Positions 6,812 to 16,845 of a stretch of 33,998 nucleotides of DNA are shown one piece after another. Location of the stretch: positions 1 through 33,998 of the forward strand of contig CAJUMU010000020.1 of NCBI GenBank assembly GCA_910587675.1. Reading direction: 5' to 3'. The translations under genes and the position numbers were made by a program. Within the stretch, counting starts at the first letter, position 1. The number at the start of each line of letters is the position of its first letter. The notes beneath the pieces are model-generated. The model saw only the letters and a program-made list of their open reading frames with translations, ran no database searches and was not told the origin of the DNA. This DNA comes from an uncultured Alistipes sp. Its GTDB lineage: Bacteria > Bacteroidota > Bacteroidia > Bacteroidales > Rikenellaceae.

Positions 6812-8809
6812 CTATCGGCAATTCTCCAAGAGCCCGAATGTTGCCTCGGCAAGGGCTTTCTTGGAGGCTATATGGCCTTCTACCATCTTTACAAAGGGGT
6901 CATGCTCAAACTCGCCGCGTACGCTCACGAAATCGTCATCGGCATTGTCGCCCGGGCAGTCTATGCCGAATCCGATGCGCGATTTTAGCGAATATTCCTT
7001 GCGCGCGTCCTCGAGCAGCATTGCATCGAGGTCGGTGACACTTTTAATCCAGCGCTTCACAATTGTGCGGATGTCGTCGGCAGTGAGTTCGTTCACCGAC
7101 TTTCCGTACCACGAATGCATACGTTCGCATACCCATGTCCATTCCATGTCGTAGTAATCGGCATGTAGCTTATGCCAGCGATCATTGATATTGTCGAGGT
7201 CTTTTATTGTGCCGTCAACAATGTCACGTGCAAGACGATCGACTTCGGCCTTCGGGGCGAACATCCCGCAGATATCCACCCACTCTCCGGCTCCGGCCGA
7301 ATGCGTAGGCTCAAGACGGCTCCGGATATCGGCTTCGGAAGCCACGGGTGTTTTGCCGAGGCGATGAATTACCGAATTTCCCATGAACTTGTCTATGGCC
7401 ATTCCGTAGTATTCACGACCGCGTCGCAGAGCCTTTGCATCAATAGTCATGGCCTGAAATGCGAATCGTTCGGCCGTCACGCCGGCAGTGCGCTCGAGGT
7501 CGCTCAACAAGGCGACGGCGCCGATCATTTTGCCCACTGTATACGGGCTGAGCAGATTGAAGTTGATGCAGTCGAGCAAATCGGAGCCTTTGCGCTTGTC
7601 GCGCCGCGGCCATTTCTGAGCGTCGCGGATAGTGCCCACGCTGCGCAGATTCACGCCCGGCACGAGAAACGAACCGTGTATGCTCTCTATAAGATACGAG
7701 AACGGCAGACGCGAGGTGTCGGGGTGATTGACATGGCGTCCCATAACGAGCGAGAACGCGCCGATACGCGCCGGCCAGAGAATATAAGAGTCGCTCGTGG
7801 TCTTGGAACCACGTTCCACCACACCTTGGTGAATCGGGCCGAGCTTATACATGTGATTGCTCTGGTTGGAGCCGGAGCCGGCGTTGAGAAACGAGAAAAT
7901 ACCTGCAATCAGGAGGCTCGATTTGTGCATCGTCACAGTATAGGGTCCGCCGAAAATAGCTGCCGCCTCGCCGTTCTCGCAATTGCAGTTAGCGAAAAAC
8001 AGTGAATCGTGTGCCGAAAACAGATGCGACAAAGCCGAAGCCTGTCCTACGAAACAGTGGTGCACCACGGCGCCGTCGGCAACACAGCTGCCTGCGGCAA
8101 ACACAAAGCCCTCGGCAATGACGTCTCGCCCCACTGTGACCGCAGCCTCTTTCGAACCTGTGATCGTGCCGTCTTTGAGACGTGTGGCGCCTTTGATGTG
8201 TGCATATGCGCCGATGTTGACATCGGTAATCGTGCCGCAGTTGGTGATTTCGGCGCATTCTCCCACGTGAGCGCGTTTGCCGAGAAACGATGCGGCATGC
8301 GTTTTAACCATTGTAGCGAGAGTCTGTCCCAACTCGCGGTTATGGCGGTACATGGCGATCAGATAAGCGGTTTGAGCCGACAGCCGCTCATAAATCGGCA
8401 CCTCCCGACCGCCTGTTTCGTTGAGCACCGACACCTCGGTTCCGATGCCGAAAGTCGAGCCGAGCGTGCAGGTAAGGCAGTCGATATTGTCGATGTACAC
8501 CCCGTCGGCGATATCGTAGTTCGATATGTAATTGGCCACGTTGCGGATGAAAACGCCATTACCCACAGAGACGTTATGCAGAGTGACATTGCACAGACAC
8601 GAACGGCGAGCCAGACCGCCGGGACGGTGAAAGACACCGTCGAGCCGACCGATCCGCACCTTGCCCGAAAATTCAACATTAGTGAGGGCCCCGCATGAGA
8701 AGCTCGAGGAGGCGACCTCGACGGTCGACCAGTCGGTAGCCGTACAGCCGCGTGCCGTAAGAACCGCTATTTCTTCTTTTGTCAGATGTCTGAATTCCTG
8801 TTGAACCAT
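6812..8809 (-). CDS. DUF4954 protein with left-handed beta-helix repeats
   Basis: This 665-aa protein matches the DUF4954 type widespread in Bacteroidota. The first 300 residues or so are full of hexapeptide-like, I/V-rich turns (CNVTLHNVSVGNGVFIRNVANYISNYDIADGVYIDN and similar), which predict a left-handed parallel beta-helix as in acyl- and nucleotidyl-transferases. A Gly/Asn-rich block and an alpha-helical C-terminal part follow. The biochemical role is not established to my knowledge; a sugar-nucleotide or acyl-transfer role is only suggested by the fold. An in-frame ATG at 8869 lies upstream of the promoter -7 box, so I use the ATG at 8809 (MVQQEFRHLTKEE). Confidence 0.82.
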   Translation of the reverse strand: MVQQEFRHLTKEEIAVLTARGCTATDWSTVEVASSSFSCGALTNVEFSGKVRIGRLDGVFHRPGGLARRSCLCNVTLHNVSVGNGVFIRNVANYISNYDIADGVYIDNIDCLTCTLGSTFGIGTEVSVLNETGGREVPIYERLSAQTAYLIAMYRHNRELGQTLATMVKTHAASFLGKRAHVGECAEITNCGTITDVNIGAYAHIKGATRLKDGTITGSKEAAVTVGRDVIAEGFVFAAGSCVADGAVVHHCFVGQASALSHLFSAHDSLFFANCNCENGEAAAIFGGPYTVTMHKSSLLIAGIFSFLNAGSGSNQSNHMYKLGPIHQGVVERGSKTTSDSYILWPARIGAFSLVMGRHVNHPDTSRLPFSYLIESIHGSFLVPGVNLRSVGTIRDAQKWPRRDKRKGSDLLDCINFNLLSPYTVGKMIGAVALLSDLERTAGVTAERFAFQAMTIDAKALRRGREYYGMAIDKFMGNSVIHRLGKTPVASEADIRSRLEPTHSAGAGEWVDICGMFAPKAEVDRLARDIVDGTIKDLDNINDRWHKLHADYYDMEWTWVCERMHSWYGKSVNELTADDIRTIVKRWIKSVTDLDAMLLEDARKEYSLKSRIGFGIDCPGDNADDDFVSVRGEFEHDPFVKMVEGHIASKKALAEATFGLLENCR

Positions 8810-8835
8810 AGGACCGGTTATAGAGTAAACGTCCG

Positions 8836-8863
8836 CAAAACTAACAATAATTTGTCTGAACAA
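8836..8863 (-). promoter_or_regulatory. Promoter of the DUF4954 gene
   Basis: On the minus strand TAGTTTTG (8843-8836) fits TAnnTTTG, with a TTG (8863-8861) 17 nt upstream. Its place 26 nt before the ATG at 8809 decides that start over the longer open frame. Confidence 0.6.
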
Positions 8864-8956
8864 GCACATTTTCTACGAATCATTGATGGCATGATACGAA
8901 AAAAACTGCGTCAAAACAGTTTTTCGCGGTGTGCAGTCTCTTGAACGGCCAAACAA

Positions 8957-8982
8957 AAAGAGCAGCCGTAAGGCTGCTCTTT
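8957..8982 (-). terminator. pckA: Rho-independent terminator of pckA
   Basis: A perfect 11-bp stem, AAAGAGCAGCC with GGCTGCTCTTT around a 4-nt loop, is followed on the minus strand by TTTTTGTTT. It lies 20 nt past the pckA stop codon. Confidence 0.92.
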
Positions 8983-9001
8983 CCTATTATAGTGCTGTTT
9001 A

Positions 9002-10609
<1,608 letters not shown>

Positions 10610-10739
10610 AGTTTTACTTTTATTTTGAGTTAAACTTCTCGCTGTATGTTCGGGCCGCGGCCGCATTGCGCGTCGGTCGGCCTTCGGTGCGTCGCGCGGG
10701 CCGAGCGCCGTTTCGGATCGAGCCCTTGTATCGACGGTA

Positions 10740-10758
10740 CAAAAATAGTCAAACTATT
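10740..10758 (-). promoter_or_regulatory. pckA promoter with overlapping dyad
   Basis: On the minus strand TATTTTTG (10747-10740) fits the -7 consensus, which would give a leader of about 125 nt before the pckA ATG. The perfect inverted repeat AATAGT-CAA-ACTATT (10744-10758) overlaps the -7 box, the position expected of an operator. The palindrome ATTCGAAT (10756-10763) adjoins it. Confidence 0.5.
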
Positions 10759-10851
10759 CGAATTGTGAAAAGAGTAACACTTAATTTTATTAAAAAAATC
10801 AAACGCCCCCGCTCTTCGGCCGTCCGAGATAAATCCGTGCTTCGCGTCGCG

Positions 10852-10870
10852 CGTCGCCGTCGAGGCGACG
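10852..10870. other. Stem-loop in pckA-hemW divergent gap
   Basis: CGTCGCC pairs with GGCGACG around GTCGA. It is the main structured element in the 312-nt gap between pckA and hemW apart from the two promoters. No gene is seen in the gap. Confidence 0.35.
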
Positions 10871-10886
10871 ATCTTGCGGCGCGGAG

Positions 10887-10917
10887 TTGTTTTTGTCGAT
10901 TGTAAATATTACATTTG
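10887..10917 (+). promoter_or_regulatory. hemW promoter, implying a leaderless mRNA
   Basis: TTG (10887-10889), a 20-nt spacer and TACATTTG (10910-10917) give a full Bacteroidota promoter. The hemW ATG is at 10922, only 4 nt past the -7 box, so transcription should begin at or next to the start codon. Confidence 0.7.
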
Positions 10918-10921
10918 TGGT

Positions 10922-12034
10922 ATGTCGGGAATATATTTTCACATACCTTTTTGCAAACGTATCTGCGCCTACTGCGATTTTTTCCGTTCGGCGGATACGC
11001 GGAGCATGAGCGCAGTCGTGCGGGCGATGCACGACGAGCTGGACGAGCAGAGCAATTTTCTGTCCGATCGTACCGTTCGTACGATGTATTTCGGCGGTGG
11101 GACGCCGTCGCTGTTGCACCCCTCCGAGTTGCAGCGGTTCGTCGACCACGCGTCGGAGCTGTTCGACTGTTCGCATACGGAGGAGATAACCGTGGAGGCG
11201 AATCCCGACGACGTCACGGCCGAGTATGTCGCGGCGTTGCGCCTGACCGACGTAGACCGCGTGAGTCTGGGAGTGCAGTCGTTCGACGACGCGGAGTTGC
11301 GGTTCATGAACCGCCGTCACACCGCCGCCGTCGCGCGCGATGCCGTCGCGCGTCTGCAAGATGCGGGCATCGGAAACATCACTGTCGACCTTATATTCGG
11401 TGTGGACGGTTTCGGCGAGGAGGTGTTGGCGCGTTCGCTCGATGCCGCGCTCGCGCTGGACGTGCAGCACGTTTCGGCATACCATTTGACCGTCGAGGAG
11501 GGCACGGCGTTCCATCGCCGCGTTTTGCGGGGCGAGATGCGCGAGGTGGCCGAGGAGTGCAGCGAACGGGAATACGAATTGATACATAATACGTTGTGCG
11601 GCGCGGGATTCGAGCATTACGAGGTGTCGAATTATGCGCGCGAGGGTTTCCGCGCGCGTCATAACTCATCCTACTGGCGCGGCGCGCAGTATCTGGGCGT
11701 TGGCGCGGGAGCGCATTCGTTCGACGGGAACGAGCGTCGCCGCTGCGTGCAGGAGCTGACCGATTATGCCGCGCGGCGAGTTTATGAGTCGGAGTCGCTC
11801 GACGAACGCGACCGATTCAACGAATACGTCATGACCGCTTTGCGGTGTGTCGAAGGGATCGATCTCGCCCTGTTGCGCGAGCGTTTCGGAGAGGGGCGGG
11901 CCGCCTCGGTCGAGGAACGCGCCGAATCGTGGATCGCGGCGGGTGATCTGCGTTGCGAAGGGGGCCGATTGTTCATCCCCGCGCGACGGTTCATGATATC
12001 GGATGCGGTGATCGAATCGTTTTTCGACGCATGA
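10922..12034 (+). CDS. hemW: Radical SAM heme chaperone HemW
   Basis: This 370-aa protein belongs to the HemN/HemW coproporphyrinogen-dehydrogenase-like family. The radical SAM cluster motif CxxxCxxC is C11/C15/C18 (PFCKRICAYCDFF), followed by YFGGGTPSLL and the EVSNYAR region. The short C-terminal HemW domain ends IPARRFMISDAVIESFF. The length and the absence of the HemN N-terminal extension favour HemW, which binds heme and delivers it to target proteins, over true HemN. I chose this ATG because homologues start M(S/A)GIYxHIPFC; the longer frame to 10874 would run through the promoter. The heme link is notable beside the CxxCH lipoproteins at 26701 and 29762. Confidence 0.9.
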   Translation: MSGIYFHIPFCKRICAYCDFFRSADTRSMSAVVRAMHDELDEQSNFLSDRTVRTMYFGGGTPSLLHPSELQRFVDHASELFDCSHTEEITVEANPDDVTAEYVAALRLTDVDRVSLGVQSFDDAELRFMNRRHTAAVARDAVARLQDAGIGNITVDLIFGVDGFGEEVLARSLDAALALDVQHVSAYHLTVEEGTAFHRRVLRGEMREVAEECSEREYELIHNTLCGAGFEHYEVSNYAREGFRARHNSSYWRGAQYLGVGAGAHSFDGNERRRCVQELTDYAARRVYESESLDERDRFNEYVMTALRCVEGIDLALLRERFGEGRAASVEERAESWIAAGDLRCEGGRLFIPARRFMISDAVIESFFDA

Positions 12035-12121
12035 TTCGTAAAAAATATTAAATTATTGTTAAATTATTTTATAAACGTGCAATAGTCAGGATCCGAAGTC
12101 GTTCGTATAGGTATAAAGTAT

Positions 12122-12129
12122 TATCTTTG
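12122..12129 (+). promoter_or_regulatory. Promoter -7 box of the glycogen fusion gene
   Basis: TATCTTTG fits TAnnTTTG, giving a leader of roughly 70 nt. The preceding 80 nt are strongly AT-rich. No exact TTG is seen at -33. Confidence 0.6.
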
Positions 12130-12206
12130 CGGCGCATTTCGTTCGATTATAGCATTTTTCGACAGAAGTACGACGAAGGGAAATTAATAACAACATACTC
12201 TTTTTT

Positions 12207-15200
12207 ATGAATAACACTAATCAGATGCCCGATTGGCTTTTCGAAGTCAGTTGGGAGGTATGCAACAAGATCGGCGGTATTCACACCGTCATCTCGACCA
12301 AGGCATTGACGGTCACCAAGACTATGGGTGACAACTATATAACGATCGGTCCCGATCTGGTGCAGGAGCAGGCCAATCCCGAATTCGAGGCCGACGACTC
12401 CCTTTTGTCGGCATGGCGCGAGGGGCTCTATGCCGAGGGCGTTCGCGTTCGCATCGGCCGTTGGAGGGTTGAGGGACGCCCCATCGCCATCCTGATCGAC
12501 TACAAGTCGCTCATCTCGCAGAAGGACGATGTGCTGAAACAGATGTGGGAGGATTACCACGTCGATTCGATCTCGGGCCAGTGGGATTACATCGAACCCG
12601 TGCTGTTCGGCTATGCCGCGGGCATGGTCATAAAGTCGTACGTCGAGAATTTCTGCACCTCGACGCAGAAGGCCGTGGCGCATTTCCACGAGTGGATGAC
12701 CGCTTCGGGCGGACTCTATCTGCGCAAGCACTCGCCTTATGTGGCCACGGTGTTTACCACCCACGCCACCGTCACGGGCCGTTGCATCGCGGGCAACGGT
12801 CTGCCGCTCTATTCGGATCTGCACAAATTCAACGCCGACGAGATCGCGCGCCGCTTCAACGTGACGGCCAAGCACTCGATCGAGAAGATGGCCGCGCTCT
12901 ACCACGACGCGTTCCTCACGGTGAGCGAGATCACCGCCAACGAGTGCAAATATCTGCTCGGCCGCGAGGTGACGGGCATAACGCCCAACGGCTTCGAGAA
13001 CGACTTCGTGTGGTCGGACGAGGAGCTGGCCGCCAAGCGCGCCGAGGCGCGCCGCGCTATGATCGAGGTGGCCGAGGCGTGTCTCGACCATAAGTTCGAG
13101 ACGGAGCCTCTTATTATAGGTACGAGCGGCCGTTACGAGTTCCGCAACAAGGGTCTCGACATATTCATGGAGTCGCTCAAGCGTTTGGCGTCGTGCGCGC
13201 TCGATCGCGAGGTGCTGGCCTACGTAACGGTCCCCGCGGCCAACAACGGCCCCCGCGCCGATCTGGTTCGCCATCTTCAGGATCCTTCGCAGCCCATCGA
13301 TCGCAGCCAGTGGCGTTACTCGACCCACTATCTGGAGAATCGCCAGTGGGATCCGATCATGCAGTCGATTCGCGGCAGCGTGCTCGACCGCGACGATTCG
13401 AAGGTTAAGGTGATCTTCGTGCCGTCGTACCTCAATTCCAACGACGGGGTATTCGACAAGAGCTATTACGAGATGTTGGCGGGCATGGACTTCACCGCGT
13501 TCCCGTCGTATTACGAGCCGTGGGGCTACACTCCGCTGGAGTCGGTGGCCTTCTCGGTGCCCACCTTGACGTCGAACCTCTCGGGCTTCGGACTGTGGGC
13601 CGTCAAGCTGGCCGACCACGCGGGCGTGGAGGTGATCCGCCGCGACGACAACAACGACGCGTACGCCGTCGAGCAGCTGGTGGATGCCGCGCTGCGTTTC
13701 ATGCAGCTCGATGCCGAGCAGGTGGCCGCGGTGCGTCGTTCGGCGGGCGAGATATCGAAACTCGCCTTGTGGGAGAACTTCTTCGAGCACTATCGCCACG
13801 CCTATGCCGAGGCGATGGAGAACTCGGCGGCCCGTACCAACCGTACCGTGACCGAGGATGGCGGCAACTATACCGAGCAGATCAATTTCGTGCGTCAGCA
13901 GCTCACCTCAAACAAACCTTCGTGGCATCGCATGATGGTCGAGAAACGTCTGCCGTCGCGCCTGCACGCGCTGGAGGAGATCTCGCGCAATCTGTGGTGG
14001 TGCTGGACGCAGGATGCCCGCGACCTGTTCGAGAGCATCGATCCCGCGCTCTGGAACGCCGTGGACCGCAATCCCATCGCGCTGCTGGACAAGCTCTCGA
14101 TAGAGCGTATCAACGAGTTGGAGAACGACGAGGAGTTCCTCGCCCGTCTCGACGCGGTGTCGGCGCAGCTTACGGCCTACATGTCGGAGAAACCCGCTCC
14201 CGAGAGCGCCAAGATAGCTTACTTCTCGATGGAGTACGGACTCCACTCGTCGCTTAAGATATATTCGGGCGGTCTGGGCATTCTGGCGGGCGACTATCTG
14301 AAGGAGGCTTCGGACAAGAACGTGCCGATGGTGGCCGTGGGTCTGCTCTACCGTTACGGATACTTCACCCAACAGCTCTCGGCGCAGGGCAGTCAGGTGG
14401 CCACATACGAGGCGCAGAACTTCTTCAAGCTGCCGATCTCGCCCGTACGCGACGAGATGGGCAACTGGGTGTCGGTACAGATCGCGTTCCCGGGCCGCAC
14501 GCTCTCGGCGCGCGTATGGAAGTGTCAGGTGGGCCGTACCGACCTGTTCCTGCTCGATACCGATTACGAGGCCAACCGCGAGGAGGATCGTCAGATCACG
14601 TTCCACCTTTACGGCGGCGACTGGGAGAACCGTCTGAAGCAGGAGTTGCTGTTGGGCGTGGGCGGTATCCGCGCGCTGGCCAAGATGGGCATCAAGCAGG
14701 AGGTTTATCACTGCAACGAGGGACACGCCGCGTTCATCGGCATAGAGCGCATCCGTAACCTCATCGCCAAGCGTCGCCTGACCTTCTCGGAGGCTCTGGA
14801 GGTGGTGCGTTCGTCGTCGCTCTTTACGACCCATACCCCCGTTCCCGCGGGTCACGACGCGTTCCCCGAGTCGATGATGCGTCAGTATATGTCGCACTAT
14901 CCCGACGTGCTGGGCATTACGTGGGAGCAGTTCATCAACCTCGGCAAGACCAATCCCAACGATCCCAACGAGCGCTTCTCGATGTCGGTGTTGGCCTGCA
15001 ACCTCTCGCAGGAGGTCAACGGCGTGTCGTGGCTGCACGGCGAGGTGTCGAAAGATATATTGGGCAACATGTGGCCCGGGTACTTCAAGAACGAGCTGCA
15101 CATAGGTTACGTCACCAACGGCGTGCATTTCCCCACGTGGGTGGCGTCGAATCTGCGCCGTCTCTATTCGCGTTATTTCCCCGAGGGCTTCGAGGGCCAT

Positions 15201-16454
15201 GTATACGATATTCCCGAGTGGCAGGGCGTACATAAGATCGCCGACGCCGATCTTTGGAAAGAGCGTATGGTGCTCAAGGAGCGTTTGATAAACCATATCC
15301 GCAAGCGTTACAGCGATCCCGCGCAGGTGCGTTTCGACTCGCCGCGCCAGATGGTCCAGATCGTCGAGCGCATACGTCCCGACGTGCTGACTATAGGTTT
15401 CGCCCGCCGTTTCGCGACCTACAAGCGAGCGTATCTGCTCTTCACCAACTTGGAGCGTCTCTCTGCGCTGGTCAATAACAAGGAGCGTCCCGTGCAGTTC
15501 ATCTTCGCGGGCAAGGCGCATCCCAACGACAAGCCCGGGCAGGATCTCATCAAGCGCATCGTGGAGGTGTCGGCCATGCCCGAGTTCGTGGGCAAGATCG
15601 TCTTCTTGCAGAATTACGACATGGAGCTGGCTCGCCGCATGGTGCAGGGCGTCGACGTGTGGTTGAACACCCCCACGCGACCGTTGGAGGCATCGGGCAC
15701 CTCGGGCGAGAAGTGCGTGATGAACGGCGTGATGCAGTTTTCGGTTCTCGACGGCTGGTGGGTCGAGGGCTACAAGGAGGGTGCGGGCTGGATGCTCCCG
15801 ATGGAGCGTTCGTTCACCGACCAGAAGTTCCAAGACGAGCTGGACGCCGAGATGATCTACAACACCATCGAGGATCAGATAGTGCCGCTCTATTACGACC
15901 GTGGCGCCGACGGCGTGCCTCACGCATGGGTCAACGCCGTGAAGAGTTGTGTGGCCGACATCGCGTCGAACTTCACCACCAACCGAATGTTGATCGACTA
16001 CGAGGATCGTTTCTATAATAAACTGGCCGAGCGCAAGGGTGAAATGGTGGCCGATAACTACCGCATGGCGCGCGAGATAGCGGCGTGGAAGCGTAAGGTC
16101 TCGGCGGCGTGGGACGACGTGCGTATCCTGAGCGTACAGCGCGTGGAGCTGGATAACGAGGCGATATTCGTCGACAAGAAGTACCGTTACGAAGTTACGC
16201 TCGACACGGCTTCGCTGCGTCCCGACGATTTGGGTGTGGAGTTGGTTATCGCCAAGCAGATCGAAGCGGGCGAGGCGGTGAACGTGGTGGATACCAAGGC
16301 GCTGGCGATGAAACAGATCGTGGGTCGCGAGGTGACCTTCTCGGTGGACTACACTCCCGTTCGCACGGGCACGTTCGACGTGGCTCTGCGCGTATACCCC
16401 AAGAACGACCGCTTGCCGCACCGAATGGACTTCGCGCTGGTGAAGTGGGCATAA
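12207..16454 (+). CDS. GT3 glycogen synthase fused to GT35 alpha-glucan phosphorylase
   Basis: One uninterrupted 1415-aa frame carries two opposing enzymes. Residues 1 to about 545 are a GT3 (animal/fungal-type) glycogen synthase: LFEVSWEVCNKIGGIHTVISTKA at the N-terminus, HFHEWM, and the donor-site acid pair E437/E445 in YEPWGYTPLE. A DUF3417-type N-domain (NLWWCWTQDARDLF, near 580) follows. The GT35 phosphorylase domain then starts near 668 (AKIAYFSMEYGLHSSLKIYSGGLGILAGD), with the PLP lysine at K1169 in EASGTSGEKCVMNG. The last 100 or so residues form a beta-rich tail. The first half adds glucose from a nucleotide sugar; the second releases glucose-1-phosphate. It heads the glycogen cluster. 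I see no frameshift or internal start that would split it. Confidence 0.93.
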   Translation: MNNTNQMPDWLFEVSWEVCNKIGGIHTVISTKALTVTKTMGDNYITIGPDLVQEQANPEFEADDSLLSAWREGLYAEGVRVRIGRWRVEGRPIAILIDYKSLISQKDDVLKQMWEDYHVDSISGQWDYIEPVLFGYAAGMVIKSYVENFCTSTQKAVAHFHEWMTASGGLYLRKHSPYVATVFTTHATVTGRCIAGNGLPLYSDLHKFNADEIARRFNVTAKHSIEKMAALYHDAFLTVSEITANECKYLLGREVTGITPNGFENDFVWSDEELAAKRAEARRAMIEVAEACLDHKFETEPLIIGTSGRYEFRNKGLDIFMESLKRLASCALDREVLAYVTVPAANNGPRADLVRHLQDPSQPIDRSQWRYSTHYLENRQWDPIMQSIRGSVLDRDDSKVKVIFVPSYLNSNDGVFDKSYYEMLAGMDFTAFPSYYEPWGYTPLESVAFSVPTLTSNLSGFGLWAVKLADHAGVEVIRRDDNNDAYAVEQLVDAALRFMQLDAEQVAAVRRSAGEISKLALWENFFEHYRHAYAEAMENSAARTNRTVTEDGGNYTEQINFVRQQLTSNKPSWHRMMVEKRLPSRLHALEEISRNLWWCWTQDARDLFESIDPALWNAVDRNPIALLDKLSIERINELENDEEFLARLDAVSAQLTAYMSEKPAPESAKIAYFSMEYGLHSSLKIYSGGLGILAGDYLKEASDKNVPMVAVGLLYRYGYFTQQLSAQGSQVATYEAQNFFKLPISPVRDEMGNWVSVQIAFPGRTLSARVWKCQVGRTDLFLLDTDYEANREEDRQITFHLYGGDWENRLKQELLLGVGGIRALAKMGIKQEVYHCNEGHAAFIGIERIRNLIAKRRLTFSEALEVVRSSSLFTTHTPVPAGHDAFPESMMRQYMSHYPDVLGITWEQFINLGKTNPNDPNERFSMSVLACNLSQEVNGVSWLHGEVSKDILGNMWPGYFKNELHIGYVTNGVHFPTWVASNLRRLYSRYFPEGFEGHVYDIPEWQGVHKIADADLWKERMVLKERLINHIRKRYSDPAQVRFDSPRQMVQIVERIRPDVLTIGFARRFATYKRAYLLFTNLERLSALVNNKERPVQFIFAGKAHPNDKPGQDLIKRIVEVSAMPEFVGKIVFLQNYDMELARRMVQGVDVWLNTPTRPLEASGTSGEKCVMNGVMQFSVLDGWWVEGYKEGAGWMLPMERSFTDQKFQDELDAEMIYNTIEDQIVPLYYDRGADGVPHAWVNAVKSCVADIASNFTTNRMLIDYEDRFYNKLAERKGEMVADNYRMAREIAAWKRKVSAAWDDVRILSVQRVELDNEAIFVDKKYRYEVTLDTASLRPDDLGVELVIAKQIEAGEAVNVVDTKALAMKQIVGREVTFSVDYTPVRTGTFDVALRVYPKNDRLPHRMDFALVKWA

Positions 16455-16463
16455 TCTATACGG

Positions 16464-16490
16464 TTCGGGGGCTGCGCGGCAGCCCCTGAA
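16464..16490 (+). terminator. Stem-loop after the glycogen fusion gene
   Basis: TTCGGGGGCTGC pairs with GCAGCCCCTGAA (one G-T pair) around a 3-nt loop, 9 nt after the stop codon. The following sequence is only moderately T-rich, so it may be a weak terminator or an mRNA 3'-end stabiliser. Confidence 0.6.
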
Positions 16491-16514
16491 TCGTAATCTT
16501 CATCTCATTCCGCA

Positions 16515-16629
16515 TTTTGCGTTATGCCGCGTCGGGCCGAAGGACCCGACGGCTGGCATCGCAAAAGCGATCAATAGTAGACAAGGATTATATCGGACAC
16601 ATGATATCCGCATGCCGAAAAGGCATGCG
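16515..16629 (+). other. Structured intergenic region, possible small RNA or attenuator
   Basis: This is the middle of a 391-nt gap without a gene. One composite stem is built of TTTTGCG (16515-16521) with CGCAAAA (16560-16566), ATGCC (16524-16528) with GGCAT (16555-16559), and GTCGGG (16531-16536) with CCCGAC (16545-16550). A second perfect hairpin, CGCATGCC with GGCATGCG around GAAAA, occupies 16609-16629, with a T5 about 10 nt downstream. The rest of the gap has a short tandem GGTGCGAA repeat and the promoter of the next gene. Confidence 0.5.
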
Positions 16630-16784
16630 CTGTGTTCCGTTTTTCCGTAATGAAGCCCCGACGCGACATAAAAAACAGGTGCGAACGGGTGCGAAAAGCG
16701 GATGCTGAAGGGCGACATAAAGCCCAGCCCCGTAATTTATTCGGACCAATATTTGTTTCGGAGCATTTTTTTTCGATAAAAATG

Positions 16785-16813
16785 TCGCATGTGCGATATT
16801 TTTACTAACTTTG
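16785..16813 (+). promoter_or_regulatory. Promoter of debranching enzyme gene with spacer dyad
   Basis: TAACTTTG (16806-16813) fits TAnnTTTG and ends 32 nt before the ATG. The inverted repeat TCGCA-TG-TGCGA (16785-16796) lies just upstream, where a regulator would cover the spacer and -33 region. No -33 TTG is seen, which fits a promoter needing an activator. Confidence 0.5.
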
Positions 16814-16845
16814 ATGTATACAGATAATTTTTCAAAAACTTAAAT

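Noticed and set aside
13908..16421. An 837-codon minus-strand open frame opposite the glycogen fusion gene
   Set aside because: It is a mirror frame of a GC-rich gene, with no recognisable domain and the usual His/Arg/Leu-rich composition of antisense frames.
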